Shown here in pieces: positions 36,701 to 47,873 of a stretch of 64,000 nt of DNA; within the stretch, counting starts at the first letter, position 1; every line of letters begins with the position of its first letter. The DNA comes from Apostichopus japonicus. Its lineage: Eukaryota; Echinodermata; Holothuroidea; Aspidochirotida; Stichopodidae. The translations under genes and the position numbers were made by a program. The stretch is from assembly GCF_037975245.1 (NCBI RefSeq), contig NC_092582.1, positions 15,021,077 through 15,085,076 on the forward strand, read 5' to 3'. Under the pieces are notes generated by a model. The model made no database searches. It was not told the origin of the DNA and worked only from the letters and a program-made list of their open reading frames with translations.

Positions 36701-39700
36701 AACTTTGCAAAAATTGCGGTATAGGCTCCAGTTTGCATATGCTACAACAGATCAAATGATACAAGGCTGTTGTTGGCAATTCACAGAAATTGAGAGGTGT
36801 AAATCTCGGATATTCCCTGGATATTGTACTGTGTCAAATGCTGTACATCAAAGTGTAATGTTGTGCTATTGGTGAGAGTAGACCTATATAGATGTATACC
36901 TGTTGAGTGACCTTCCCGTGACCCCATGGATAAGCTTGATGATGTCACCATCCTTCACCGGCTTTGGAGGACTGTTAAGATCAATACTATCTGCATCTTG
37001 CTCCACCACGATCCACCAGTTGTTGATGTCCTACCGAGAAAAAAAAAATCAACATTCAGGTTTGATAAAAGCTTCAGTTTCATTCAAAAACAAGATGCAG
37101 TGAAAATAAATATCAGCATAAATGTTTAAGAGTTGATCTACTTATGGGTTTCTATTCCACAGTTAATGTGTCCCTCTGCTTCTTTCTGATCATAACAGTT
37201 CTGCTCTCACCAAGCAACAACTTTTGATTCCCAGTCGGTATTCTCTTATCCGATTTGACGTTACAAGATCCTGTGAAGTTAAGGAGGTGGGTATTTCCAA
37301 GGCTTGAAAAAGAGTGATACTGGTTTTCTCCATTCCCCTGCCAGGAGAAATACTACCGGTAGGCCAACACATTTACTATGTGGGGTCTTGAAAACCCACC
37401 TATTAACAGAAATGTTCGTATAGCATACAAACATACAAATCAAACTCTGAGAGACAAACCTTGTATGAGTAACAGGTGACTTGCTGTTGGGCGCTGCTCC
37501 CTCTGTTGTCACTGTACCTTACGGGGTAGGGGTCCGAGTGTGAATGAAGCCAGCAAGGGGTACCATGGGTGTGGCGCAAGGTGATCTGGGAACTGTAGGC
37601 TATCCTTCTGGGTTGACCCTCTGTGATCCTAGCTAGACCTCCCTATCAAAGACAGAAAAAAAAAAAACAATTGAAAACTCAAAGAAAAAGTTCCTTATTG
37701 CCAATTTCTCATACACAGTACACACTGAAAATAGAACAGTTTCATCATAGGAGGTGTACATGACGTACAGATTAATAGTGGAGTATACAGAAGGTTACAA
37801 CTTTAGCACAGTACAGTCCAAATCACAAGCTTACTTTTAATCTGTTTCTCATTGTTAAAGGTCCATATTGCATTTATCTGGAATCTTTAGCATTCCATTG
37901 TCACTTACATTCATTTACATATCGGCAACTTGCGATCGATGAAAGACAGAATACTGTGATAGAAATTTTGACTTGGCGAACACTAACTAATGAGTAATTA
38001 ACCTTTTCGTGAAATGGACAATTTTTTTGGCCAAACAATTATGCATGCACACCGAACCTTTCTTAAGGATCACAATAAACAGTATGCAGGCATCACCTTT
38101 AGGGTGATACTTAAACGCAACATGCTCCTTTTAAGATGTAGCGTGTCATGCAATCACAGTTAAAGCACAGCTGTTGTCGCGGTTGCATCGTACCGGCTTA
38201 TGACACTCAAAAGTTGGTCTTCTATTAACATAAGTTTAATACTGAATTCCTAGAGTCGCAATAAATGTCACACAGCGAATGCAACCGGATAATTTTAAGT
38301 GTTATTAAATTAACAATTGAGTCACCTCTAAAGTGGCTTGGAAACTACTGGACATCATTTCATCATGTGTTCCACTCTTCCACAACAGACTCAGGTGCAG
38401 CCAAAATATGAGGCAGTAGAGAACCACGGGCAAAACCACGAAAAAGAGAGCGTAGCCCAGAAGACGGACCGCTACTTGGATCTGTGAATATTGATGAGAC
38501 AAAAAAGGACATTTCATCCTCCCAGGTTTCAGATATTTCATGTCCATTTCAAATATTTTTTCAAAGTGAAGTCAACTTTGACCTGGCTCTCAGAGGATAA
38601 GGAATATGCCCCAGAAAAATTTGTAATAATTTTCTTTAAAGTTGTTCCCTCTCCCTCGGTTCATGTCACTCTCCTCTTTTATGGGATTCAATAGAACAAT
38701 ACTTTGAATTATTCTAAATAATCACTTTGTTAGAAATCATTGCCATCTAAAAAATACCCCCAACAGATCCTTAATAGATGAACGAAACTGACGGTTGCTG
38801 GAGTTTGATTGGAATTTCTACCCAAACATCGCATGGGACAGAGGGATTACAGTCTGTAATGTAAAAATGAAGGGTAATCAGGGCTAAGCTTCTCATGAAT
38901 ATGCAATACACTGAAGCACTGAACAGAACAACAGATTGTATGCAAATATAGCACAAAGTGCTGTGTCATTCATATAGGATGAGGAGTCACATAAACACAT
39001 TCTCTCCTCATCTTAAGCAATTCATGCACTGAATCGATCGATGCTACGATTTCATGAAACCCCCCTTTGTGAATTGCAAACGGAGACGTAGGGTCAACAT
39101 GTTGTGTGTCGTGAATATAAAGGGTATTCTGGGCCAGACTGGTCCGTAGTCACTTACCAGTGGGATTGTCTTGTCAATTATCATCCTCCACGAGTAAAAT
39201 AGGAGCACCAGAGAGACCAACAACACAGAGAACAGACCGGAATATTTAACACTGGATAAGATGACAGAAAACAGAATCGAATGTGTTGGTCTATGCTTAG
39301 TGGGAAAGTAGGCTTTTATAGTTACTTTTATTAAACAAACCAATTTTCTTCTCAATCTCAGTCAAGCCAGCCATCCACATACAAAACAGATATCCAACAA
39401 TATAAGAAACAAATGCTTTTACACTACTTTGTACTTACTGTTAATGAGGTGAATCTTTCAAGCCATTTATTCATCTCAACTCTTTGTCAATCATTTCTAT
39501 TGTCCATCCTTTCAACAATCTTAAGTTTTTCTAAACCTCCTACCCAGCCCTCTACCCTACCTTACCCTATCCTCTCCCCCTCTTCCCTTGCCCCCCTCCC
39601 CCAAAAAAGTACAAGGAACATATCTTTCCAATAGTTTGTACAAATTTGATAAAGGTTTCAAAGGTGGGGGCAAAAACATACCTTAAAGAGGCTGTGATGG

Positions 39701-42700
39701 ACAGGGAAAGTACGGTTGCCCAAGCACTACCATAAAGACTAAATGGCCTGTCGATAAAAAGAAGAGAAACACATCCAGGTATAGAACAGAATCAACGAGT
39801 AATGCAAAGCAAAAAAACCTGGGAAACGAGGTAGTGACATTCAGCAACTTGATGACACAACAGAACTGTTGAAAAAATTGACTGGCTGCCAGGCCTTCAA
39901 GTAGTTGATTACACATTACAGACTTACAAAGACTTCATTTGTGTACAAAATATTTCTGAGCAAAATGATCAATTTTCTTTAAAAGAGAACAGAAAATCTT
40001 GTTGCATTTTCTTACTCATGTAAGGGCTCCTATCCTTATTGATGGGCAATGTTTTTTCACATCTTTACTTCCAATCCTAGAATGACAGTGACCATAAAGC
40101 AGCGTGCCAAAAAATCTGTCTGGCAAAACTATGGTTGTTCTTTATTTAAGCTAGCAATGCTCTTCTTGTCACTACAATGTTCAATTTTATGTAAAAGGTA
40201 GAGGGCCTGACATTTCGATCCTAGAAGGGATATCCTTTAAAGGCAGAAGATCCTGCTATGATCGAAAACTCAGTCCCTTTGACATTTGCATAATTACCTA
40301 CACAGGCTTTAAGCATTAGATAAGCAGTTTGCCAACAGTTTTTTCTCTCAATTATTTTCTCTTTGTGAAGTTTTACACATAAATAAGTTGCTCAGCAGTC
40401 CATGATATCGATGAGCTAGTATTTCTTTCTTTTGAATAGTTTTGACACGGTTCTTTTCTCTCTATGTGAAGTTTTACACATAAGTCGAACAGCAGTCCAC
40501 AATATCAAAGTGCTAATATGCCTTTCTTTTGCATATTTTTTACAAATTTTCATACAACAACAATAGGAAAAGGTATAAAAGCATGGGACTGAGTATTTTG
40601 CATATTATTTTTACTTTGATAAGGATCTTCAGTAAAATGTGTTTCAAATGTCTAGAATCAACCAAATAACACAAAGACATTGTAATTAAAAACAGTATTG
40701 CAAGATTCAAATCTTTCTCTAGCATAAATATCACAGATGGTACGTTACTAGAATTAAGATTCACTAAAAAGAGGAGTTCAAGAATTGCGAAAATGCCTCG
40801 ATTTATATCTTAAGAATAGTGAGTTACACAACAAAAGATTGAGCCAATAGTTTCGCAATTGTAAGAAAAGTGTGATAGCAAAGAAAAATCATTTCTATTT
40901 ACCTTTTAAAGTATTTTAAGAATTTGAGTAAGGAATAAATCATGGCAAGGAGACTCAGCAATAGCATCGAATCTATGAGAATGAAACGCGACTGGGTCAG
41001 GAGTGCATTGTCTGGAAGAGAGGTCAAAACAAAACGATAATTATTGTAAAATTAATTCAAAATTGCAAATTTCATGAAAAAGATAAGAAAAAAGAAGAAC
41101 ATCTTTCTTTAGCAAAGTTCTATGAAATGAACGTTACCTACCAAAGCCCAATTTGAAAACTTTATCACCATCCATAGGGAGATTACACATTGGTGAAGGT
41201 ATCTTGGCAGTAAACACTTTTTTTTTTAAGGCTTCCATAGAAATAAGTACAGTCTTTATTAAAGAAAAGATACAAAGTGTGGTATTGGTCAGATCAGGAC
41301 GATGATCTGAAGCATCGGTGGCAATCACGTCACTGGACTGACCTCTCATTTTGAAATAAGTTCATTTAAGCACAGTAAATAAATAACAACAAAGAAATGA
41401 CTAGGAAGTTATAAAAAACAAATTTGATGTATAAAATAATCCCTGGTAAGTACTGTTTTCATTTATATAAAATAATTTCTGTCAAATTCTTGTTTAAATT
41501 CCTTCCCTGCCTCTTTTCTGGGTAGAGATCCATGACTGCATGGTGGACACTCCCATTTCAATAGGTTTGGCTACTAACTGATTTGCAAGGCCACAATCCC
41601 ATTCAGTTTAATCGATAGATACATCCCCTACTATAATAACATCACCACAAGGTACATCTTTTCACATTTTATACTTTGATCGAGAGCAATATTAAGCAGT
41701 AAAGACCAACTCCATATGGAGGACTATCCAGGCGTAGTTTTTTGTAGACTGTTGCCATAAATTTTTCCAAAATGACAAAGGGGCTCGTAACTTTACCAGT
41801 TAATACAAGAAATGCTGCCAGACAGGCTGAATACTGATGGAAACCAAGTTCCGATAAGATGAGGTAAGCAAGGGGACACAGGAGGCTCCCACAGACTGCT
41901 GGTATGAGACGTAGATGCCATATAGGGAACGAACAGGGGTATTCTGTAGGACGGAGAAAATGAGTCGTACATGTCACATGGGGAACGAACAGGGGTAAAC
42001 TATAGGGCGGAGAAAATGAGTCGTAAATGCCATATGGGGAACAAACAGGGGTAATATATAGGGCTGAGAAAATGAGTCGTAAATGCCATATAAGGAACAA
42101 ACAGGGGTAATATATAGGGCTGAGAAAATGAGTCGTAACTGTCATATGGGAAACGGACAGGGTATTCTGTTGGGCGGCGATAATGGGTCGTAAATGCCAC
42201 ATGCGATACGGAGAGGGGTGTTCTGTTGGTCGGAGAAAATGGGTTACAGGAAATCTGAATGAAAATATGAAGCCACTATAAAATTGAAATTAAACAACAT
42301 TAAAGGCTCTTATAAAAAATACGTTGGTTCTTGTCTTAAGTCTACTGATATTGGATCATCAACTACACACCCATGCAGAAGTTTCATTTGTATTTCTTCA
42401 AAGATGATATCAAGCCGAGGCAAGGAATAATTCAAATGTTGTGCTGCACTAGCAGTTTTGAAGTCTCTGAGGTCTCTTATAAAATATGTTGGTTCCTGTC
42501 TACAAAAAGTCACTTTGCTCTTAGCATTTGTATATAGCACTTTGCAAAATTTTTGCATAGCAGATTTGCAATGTAATACAGGATAACAAAAAATTCCCTG
42601 TAGCCTTGTAGAGGGATACAAACAGACAACATTGGCATTCAAAATTGAAGAAAATAATCTGCAACGTGCCACCACTGACCGGTTCCAATTATGCTGAAGT

Positions 42701-43795
42701 CAAAATTGCCATCAAAACCAGACAAGTAGCCCATGAGAGTAATGAGAAGTCTGCCCAGAGGTGGATGAACATCAAAGAAAAATACCCCTTGAAGATAGAG
42801 ACCTGCAAATCTGCCAAAGTGAATCTCATCAAATCTGTAAAAAATGTTCACAGGAAAAATGTGGCCCTTAAAAATTGGAATTTCAGTTTTTTGATGGCAT
42901 TACCAACATGTCCAAGTGGGTTTCCATGGTCAAGTCTGAGTGAGTAAATTGGTACAATGGGGACTCATGAGGAAAGTATTCCACACTGTTAGTTGAAATC
43001 CCAATATCAATATCTTATCCCCAGGCAAACACTGAATGTCATCTTTGTTCATGGGATAAACTGTCAAGTCATCCAGGAACAGTGGTTAACAGTATGTAGG
43101 TGGTCAATGATGTCTTCAGTGAGATATTCTTCAGAAAGCTTACTGAGGCTACAGAGTGCTTTTTTTTGTATATCAATTACATTTTCAGCTCCATAAATTC
43201 CAGACAAGAGGAGCGGTCTGGATATAAACACGGTGTAACGTAGGCCATACTATCAATAAGATGCATGTATTTAAAGGTAGTCTGTATCTGTCCCAAATTA
43301 TAGCACGCTATAATTGCTGGAAGTTTTCAAAAAGTACTTTCCTGGAGGTCTTTACTCCATTCTCACACATTCTAAATGAACACACAAGAAGTTTGAATAT
43401 CCCAGTGAGGTTAAATTTCCTCCGGGGTGATAACAGAAATAGTATAAAAATTTTGACCAAAGGTGACCATATTTAAATGTGGCATATTTGGGGCCAATAC
43501 AACATACCTTTAACCACACTTACTAATTTCTTAAATTTATCTTCCAAAGTAGTTATTAAAGGAAATGAAAGAAACAACACATAACTTACAAAACACAACA
43601 ACCAGTACAAACCAAGATATGGTGCCATCTTACGATGCCAGCAAGTTGAATAAATGCTACTTACACGACACCACGTGGATCTTCTAGTCTCCATAGTCTT
43701 GTTACAAATGCTATCAATGTGATTGCAACAAGGAGCAGATCCAAACTGCAATTCACCACAAAAATTGGCTCTGTTCTATTAGCAGTTTGCTTCAT
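30753..43795 (-). CDS. POMT1: Protein O-mannosyltransferase 1 (POMT1)
   Basis: ER multi-pass enzyme that, with POMT2, transfers mannose from dolichyl-phosphate-mannose to Ser/Thr of targets such as dystroglycan. Exons (minus): 43795-43665, 42834-42680, 41943-41797, 41011-40903, 39747-39682, 39251-39158, 38481-38326, 37642-37460, 37030-36900, 36486-36390, 35533-35441, 35163-35049, one unresolved exon, 33992-33876, 33129-33003, 32341-32161, 30918-30753. Signs: [20 protein letters not shown] with the DE pair (residues 46-47), [31 protein letters not shown], the MIR region ([66 protein letters not shown]), and a C-terminal membrane part ([54 protein letters not shown]). It matches human POMT1 end to end at about 706 aa. 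The start is uncertain: ATG 43795 or 43840, both in an exon whose acceptor is at 43884. The exon between 35049 and 33992 could not be fixed. Confidence 0.93.
31107..31430. repeat. Degenerate tandem repeat in the last POMT1 intron
   Basis: About six diverged units of roughly 55 bp, each built around AAATTGTT/CAAATTG, a GATGTGATAAAAG-like stretch and TCAACTTT/CATCATTTT. Alignment by eye only; unit borders are approximate. Confidence 0.5.
41911..42245 (-). repeat. Six-copy 56-bp tandem repeat containing the POMT1 third coding-exon acceptor
   Basis: Forward-strand units: 41911-41966, 41967-42022, 42023-42078, 42079-42134, 42135-42189 (55 bp) and 42190-42245. On the gene (minus) strand each unit reads roughly CTCATTTTCTCCGCCC, an AG/AATACCCC-like junction, GTTCGTTCCCC and ATATGGCATTTACGA. 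The copy nearest the exon supplies the true acceptor (TCCTACAG/AATACC, exon start 41943) and the first codons of the exon, ending before CTCATACC. AG is kept at the same place in units 2, 5 and 6 and lost in units 3 and 4. The exon frame stays open through all copies. Confidence 0.9.
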
Positions 43796-44373
43796 CTTTT
43801 TATTAGCCTCTCCATTGTCTGAGATGTGATCACATGCCATCTCATTTAAGGTTCGCAACACAAATTCATTGCAAACCACATATCTGTCAAAATGAAAGAG
43901 AAAGAATGGTATATTTTAAAAGAGTGCAGGTGAACGCATTGGGTGTTCACTGTGAACAATTTCAACGTGAACATGGTGGAGATGTTTTATATGCAACAAA
44001 TTAACAGGAAGAAAGATTTTTAATGCTACAGCTCAATCTATAGCGCATCACTATAGCAATGTTTGGTGACCTGGTTTATTACAGTAATAGTACTTATTGA
44101 CAGCCAAGTCTGTTTGACCAATCAACCAGAGCAAACATGTACTGTGATATTGCTAATGACATTACAATCTATTTGGCTGATTAGTAGAGCAGATTTGGTA
44201 GTTATTACTATACTAAGGCCAACAAATGGTCACTGAACATTGATTGCTAATGATGTAATCATAGATTGAGATAAGCAGACCATAAGTATTTGTAAGAAAA
44301 ACAGCAAAATTTCATCTCTCTCAGGGGCAAATTTTTAAGGAATTTTCTGCATGTCCCTGGGACCATAAGGTTA

Positions 44374-45938
44374 GTGTTTACACGAGTCCAAATATCGGGA
44401 ACCGGGTACCTGAGAGCCGTTACCTGTCAGGTATCCGGGTACCCGGAAAAAGTTGTTTACCCTCAGGTTTCGCGATTTTCAAGAAACTACATATTTGATG
44501 CTATAATAAATGAATGATATTCTCCACTGACAATGTTTTCATGTTCAAATACGTTGGTGCAAGATAAGGTATAAAAACTTCCTCAATAATTTCTATATGC
44601 TTTTGTTTCTTTCATGAACTTTTTAATAACTTCATATAATTAACACCATTACTAACATCACAATGCCGCAGCTGCTCATGTTTGCTCTCCACCTCTATTG
44701 GATCAGACCATATAAATATCAAATTTAGCTCTTAAACAAGTTTTTACTACTACTATCTTTCATGCAGGCATAGGGTTCGCATTTGCCGCGAGATTGCGCA
44801 ATTTGATCGCATTTTGAATAAACGTTTGCGATTATTATATTTTAGATATCCCGCCTATAATCCATAAACATCTCGTAAAATTCCTTGTCAGTCTTTTCTA
44901 CTATGAAATAATCAAATGAATAAATAATAATTGTGAGAATTATTTCAATTTCTTGCACATGGTAGCTTAACACCACACTAAGTCAATGGGGAAAATCTAG
45001 CCTAACCATCTGTTTATTTGCTGAAATTGTGACGCAGTTATAAGATATCCATGGAATACTTTCACTATTGCTGTTATCTTCGACCACATGGTTGCCTAAC
45101 ACCATACTTAGTCAATAGGGTAATCTACCTAACCATCTGTTTATTAGCTGAAATTGGCTATACTAGATTATCCCATTGACTTAGTGTGGTGTTAGGCAAC
45201 CACGTGGTCGAACGTAACAGCAATAATGAATGTGTTCCATGGATATCTTATAACTGCGTCACAATTTCAGCGAATAAACAGATGATTAGGCTTAGCTAGA
45301 TTTCTCATGCATTGACTTAGTGTGGTGTTAGGCTACCATGTGGAAAAATTGATTATTTATTCATTCGTTTATTTCATAGAAGGAAAGGCTGACAAGGAAT
45401 TTTACGACATGTTTATGGATTATAGACGGGATAACTAAGAAATAATTATCGCAAGTGGCTTTTTACAAATCGTGTATTCCAAATGCGATCAAATTGCGCG
45501 AATAGCGTAATCTCGCGGCTTATGCGAACCCTGGGTAGATAGTAGTAGTAAAAATTGTTTAGGAGCTAACTTGGATATTTTTATGGTGTGATCCAATAGA
45601 CGTGGAGAGCCTGCATAAGCAGCGGCGGCAGTGCAATGTTAACAACATTACTTCTAATTAGTAGTAATGTTAATAATATTAAGTAATTAACAAGTTTATG
45701 ATAGAAAAAAGCAAATAGAAATTTATGAGGAAGGTTTTATACCTTACCTTACACATACGTTTTTGAACGTGAAAACATTGTCAGTAGAGAATATACTTCA
45801 TTTATAATAGCATCCAATATGTAATTTCTTGAAAATTGTGAAACACGAGGGTAAACAATTTTTTCCCGGGTACCCGGATACCCGACGGGTAACGGCTCTC
45901 GGGTACCCGGTTCCCGATTTTTGGACCCGTGTAAACAC
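44374..45938. mobile_element. 1.57-kb fold-back (long inverted-repeat) element
   Basis: The two halves are inverted copies of each other over about 760 bp each, with a centre near 45150 and a loop of about 36 nt. The ends are GTGTTTACACGAGTCC (left) and GGACCCGTGTAAACAC (right), and TA flanks both sides (44372-44373, 45939-45940). Examples of matched arms: GGGAACCGGGTACC near 44397 with GGTACCCGGTTCCC near 45902, and TTTGATCGCATTT near 44802 with AAATGCGATCAAA near 45481. No protein is encoded. The TA duplication would suit a Tc1/mariner-type transposase. Confidence 0.85.
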
Positions 45939-46144
45939 TATAAGATATGCATGGAATACTTTCGTTATTGCAGTTATCTTCGACCACATAGTAGCCTAAC
46001 ACCACACTAAGCAAATGGGAAAAATCTTGCCTAACCATCAGTTCCAAAAAAAAAAAAACACACTTTGCGTAGGATTCGGGTAATAAATTAGGAACCGGGT
46101 AGTATCGCATCTGGCAGGTACCCGGAAACCCCGTGCACACACTA
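45939..46144. mobile_element. Abutting truncated copy related to the fold-back element
   Basis: 45941-46045 repeats in direct orientation the block at about 45041-45146 of the fold-back (GATATCCATGGAATACTTTC, CACATGGTTGCCTAACACCA). 46090-46144 resembles its end, with GGAACCGGGTA, GGTACCCGGAA and the terminus CCCCGTGCACACACTA. It shares the TA at 45939-45940 with its neighbour, suggesting insertion next to or into a related copy. Confidence 0.65.
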
Positions 46145-47194
46145 GGTAAGGTGATACTATTTGGTTGTCCATTTGGTTGCCTATTAAATGTAGGCCAGGC
46201 CTTACCCTAGACTCTAGCCTAGACGCTAGACTGCATATTTGTGTAGCATGGGCTAAGTTTGTAAGCATAACTTATTAACAAATTCAAACAAGGACAACAT
46301 AGCCTAACGTTAGGTGACCTTAGGTCTAGCCTAGCTTTAACTTAATTATAATTACTCAAAAGCAAAACTAAGTTAGGGTACCAGCTGGAGTCTTGCAGCA
46401 TAAATAAACATAGCCTACAGTATGTCAAAACAAATGGCAGGCTTGGGAAACGAATGTAGGTAATGTTACTCTGAATAGTATTTGCTAAGAACGAACCATC
46501 ACATACACAAGAAGCATCGAGGCAGGTCACGGATCTGAACTAGAAATTACCGAAAGCGTTTTCAGTCTAGCCTAATTATTAATAAAATTCTGGTCATACA
46601 GAATAAAAAAGTTTAGAAAGGTTTACTACCGTAGTTCAATAAAGACATTTTTAAGTACCAAATATCAAATAGGCCTAGTTGAAAATTTTGTATTTTGCTG
46701 GGCCGACATTTATTAGGAAAATATTTGCCATGCATTGTCAGAACCGCTTTGCGTACATAGCGCCTTTTCATAATACAGGTCATAATTTAAGGTATTGTTA
46801 CATTCTTAATAACAGAAATTTTGCAGTGTGTTTTTTGCCAAGAAAGGGTTTGTATATACTGATTACAAGATGAACCATTCATATTGTTTATATATCCATG
46901 GTTTTAATTTTAAGCTATTTAATCGCCCTCCGATTTCGTAGGATTTGCTGGCGGTAACGATCGATACACTATACAACACCTAATTATATTCCGGCCATTT
47001 GATTGGTCAATTGCTCATCGATTGCATGCAAAATCCGCTCTATTCCACTCTATGAAATAGACTGAACCATGGGTTATACTTTTTTGATAGCATTTTTTTC
47101 AATGGTAAGAGAGCAGAGAAACCTGTCTGTTCAAAACAATCTGTTGCATGAGTGCATTTTACCCATCTTAATTATAATATGTTGTATAAAACAA

Positions 47195-47350
47195 ATAATG
47201 AATGGTTTCCATTCGTGCAATAGTGCAAATATTTCATTCGTTGAAAGATGTAATTTGTTCCATTCAACTCGGCTGCGCCTCGTTGAATGGAACATTCCAT
47301 CTTTCAACTCATGAAATATTTGCACTATTGCACTCATAACCATTCATTAT
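47195..47350. mobile_element. Hairpin MITE-like element, about 70-bp arms
   Basis: Near-palindrome: ATAATGAATGGTTTCCATTC... opposite ...AACCATTCATTAT, with TGCAATAGTGCAAATATTTC pairing with GAAATATTTGCACTATTGCA. The loop is about 13 bp around GGCTGCGCC (47269-47281). Non-coding, in the spacer upstream of the DUF1295 gene. Confidence 0.8.
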
Positions 47351-47873
47351 CTGTAAAATATTCCACTGTTTGTATAGGGGTTCTCGTTTGCCGAGCTATA
47401 TGACAATAATAACTGGTACATATATTACAAATTCGATTTGGGACAAAATCAGCACAAAAAATATAGAATGGTAGCATGTATCAAATTACATAATTCAACG
47501 TCAACTGGGCTTAAATATAACCCTTAATTGTTAAACTATTAAGAACAAGAAGGCCATATCCCACACGGTAAACAAAGGCAGTGCGAACATGTTGTGCCCA
47601 TAGTAAGTTCCATTATATATAATGTCCTTTCCACACTTCCGTAATATATAAAACCACCATCTAACGTTGTTTTGTTGAAAGTCCAGGGTCGTGTTAAAGG
47701 TCAATAATAATAAACATGTTATATATGTGATGAAATCATACATAAGTTGCAAATCCGGAAACTCGAGCTAACAGCAACATCAATTAATCTAATTCAAGAA
47801 AAAGTCGGACACAATTGCCGAACCTTTAGCAGTACCAGACGGTAACTTACCGAAACCTGAAGCCACTTTCAAC

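Noticed and set aside
41134-41349. 71-codon minus-strand frame between POMT1 exons
   Set aside because: The flanking exons join directly in phase (ACT G / AC AAT, giving T-D-N-A) and match POMT1 without it.
41911-42245. CRISPR-like array (regular short repeats)
   Set aside because: The units are contiguous with no spacers and include an exon border in a eukaryotic gene.
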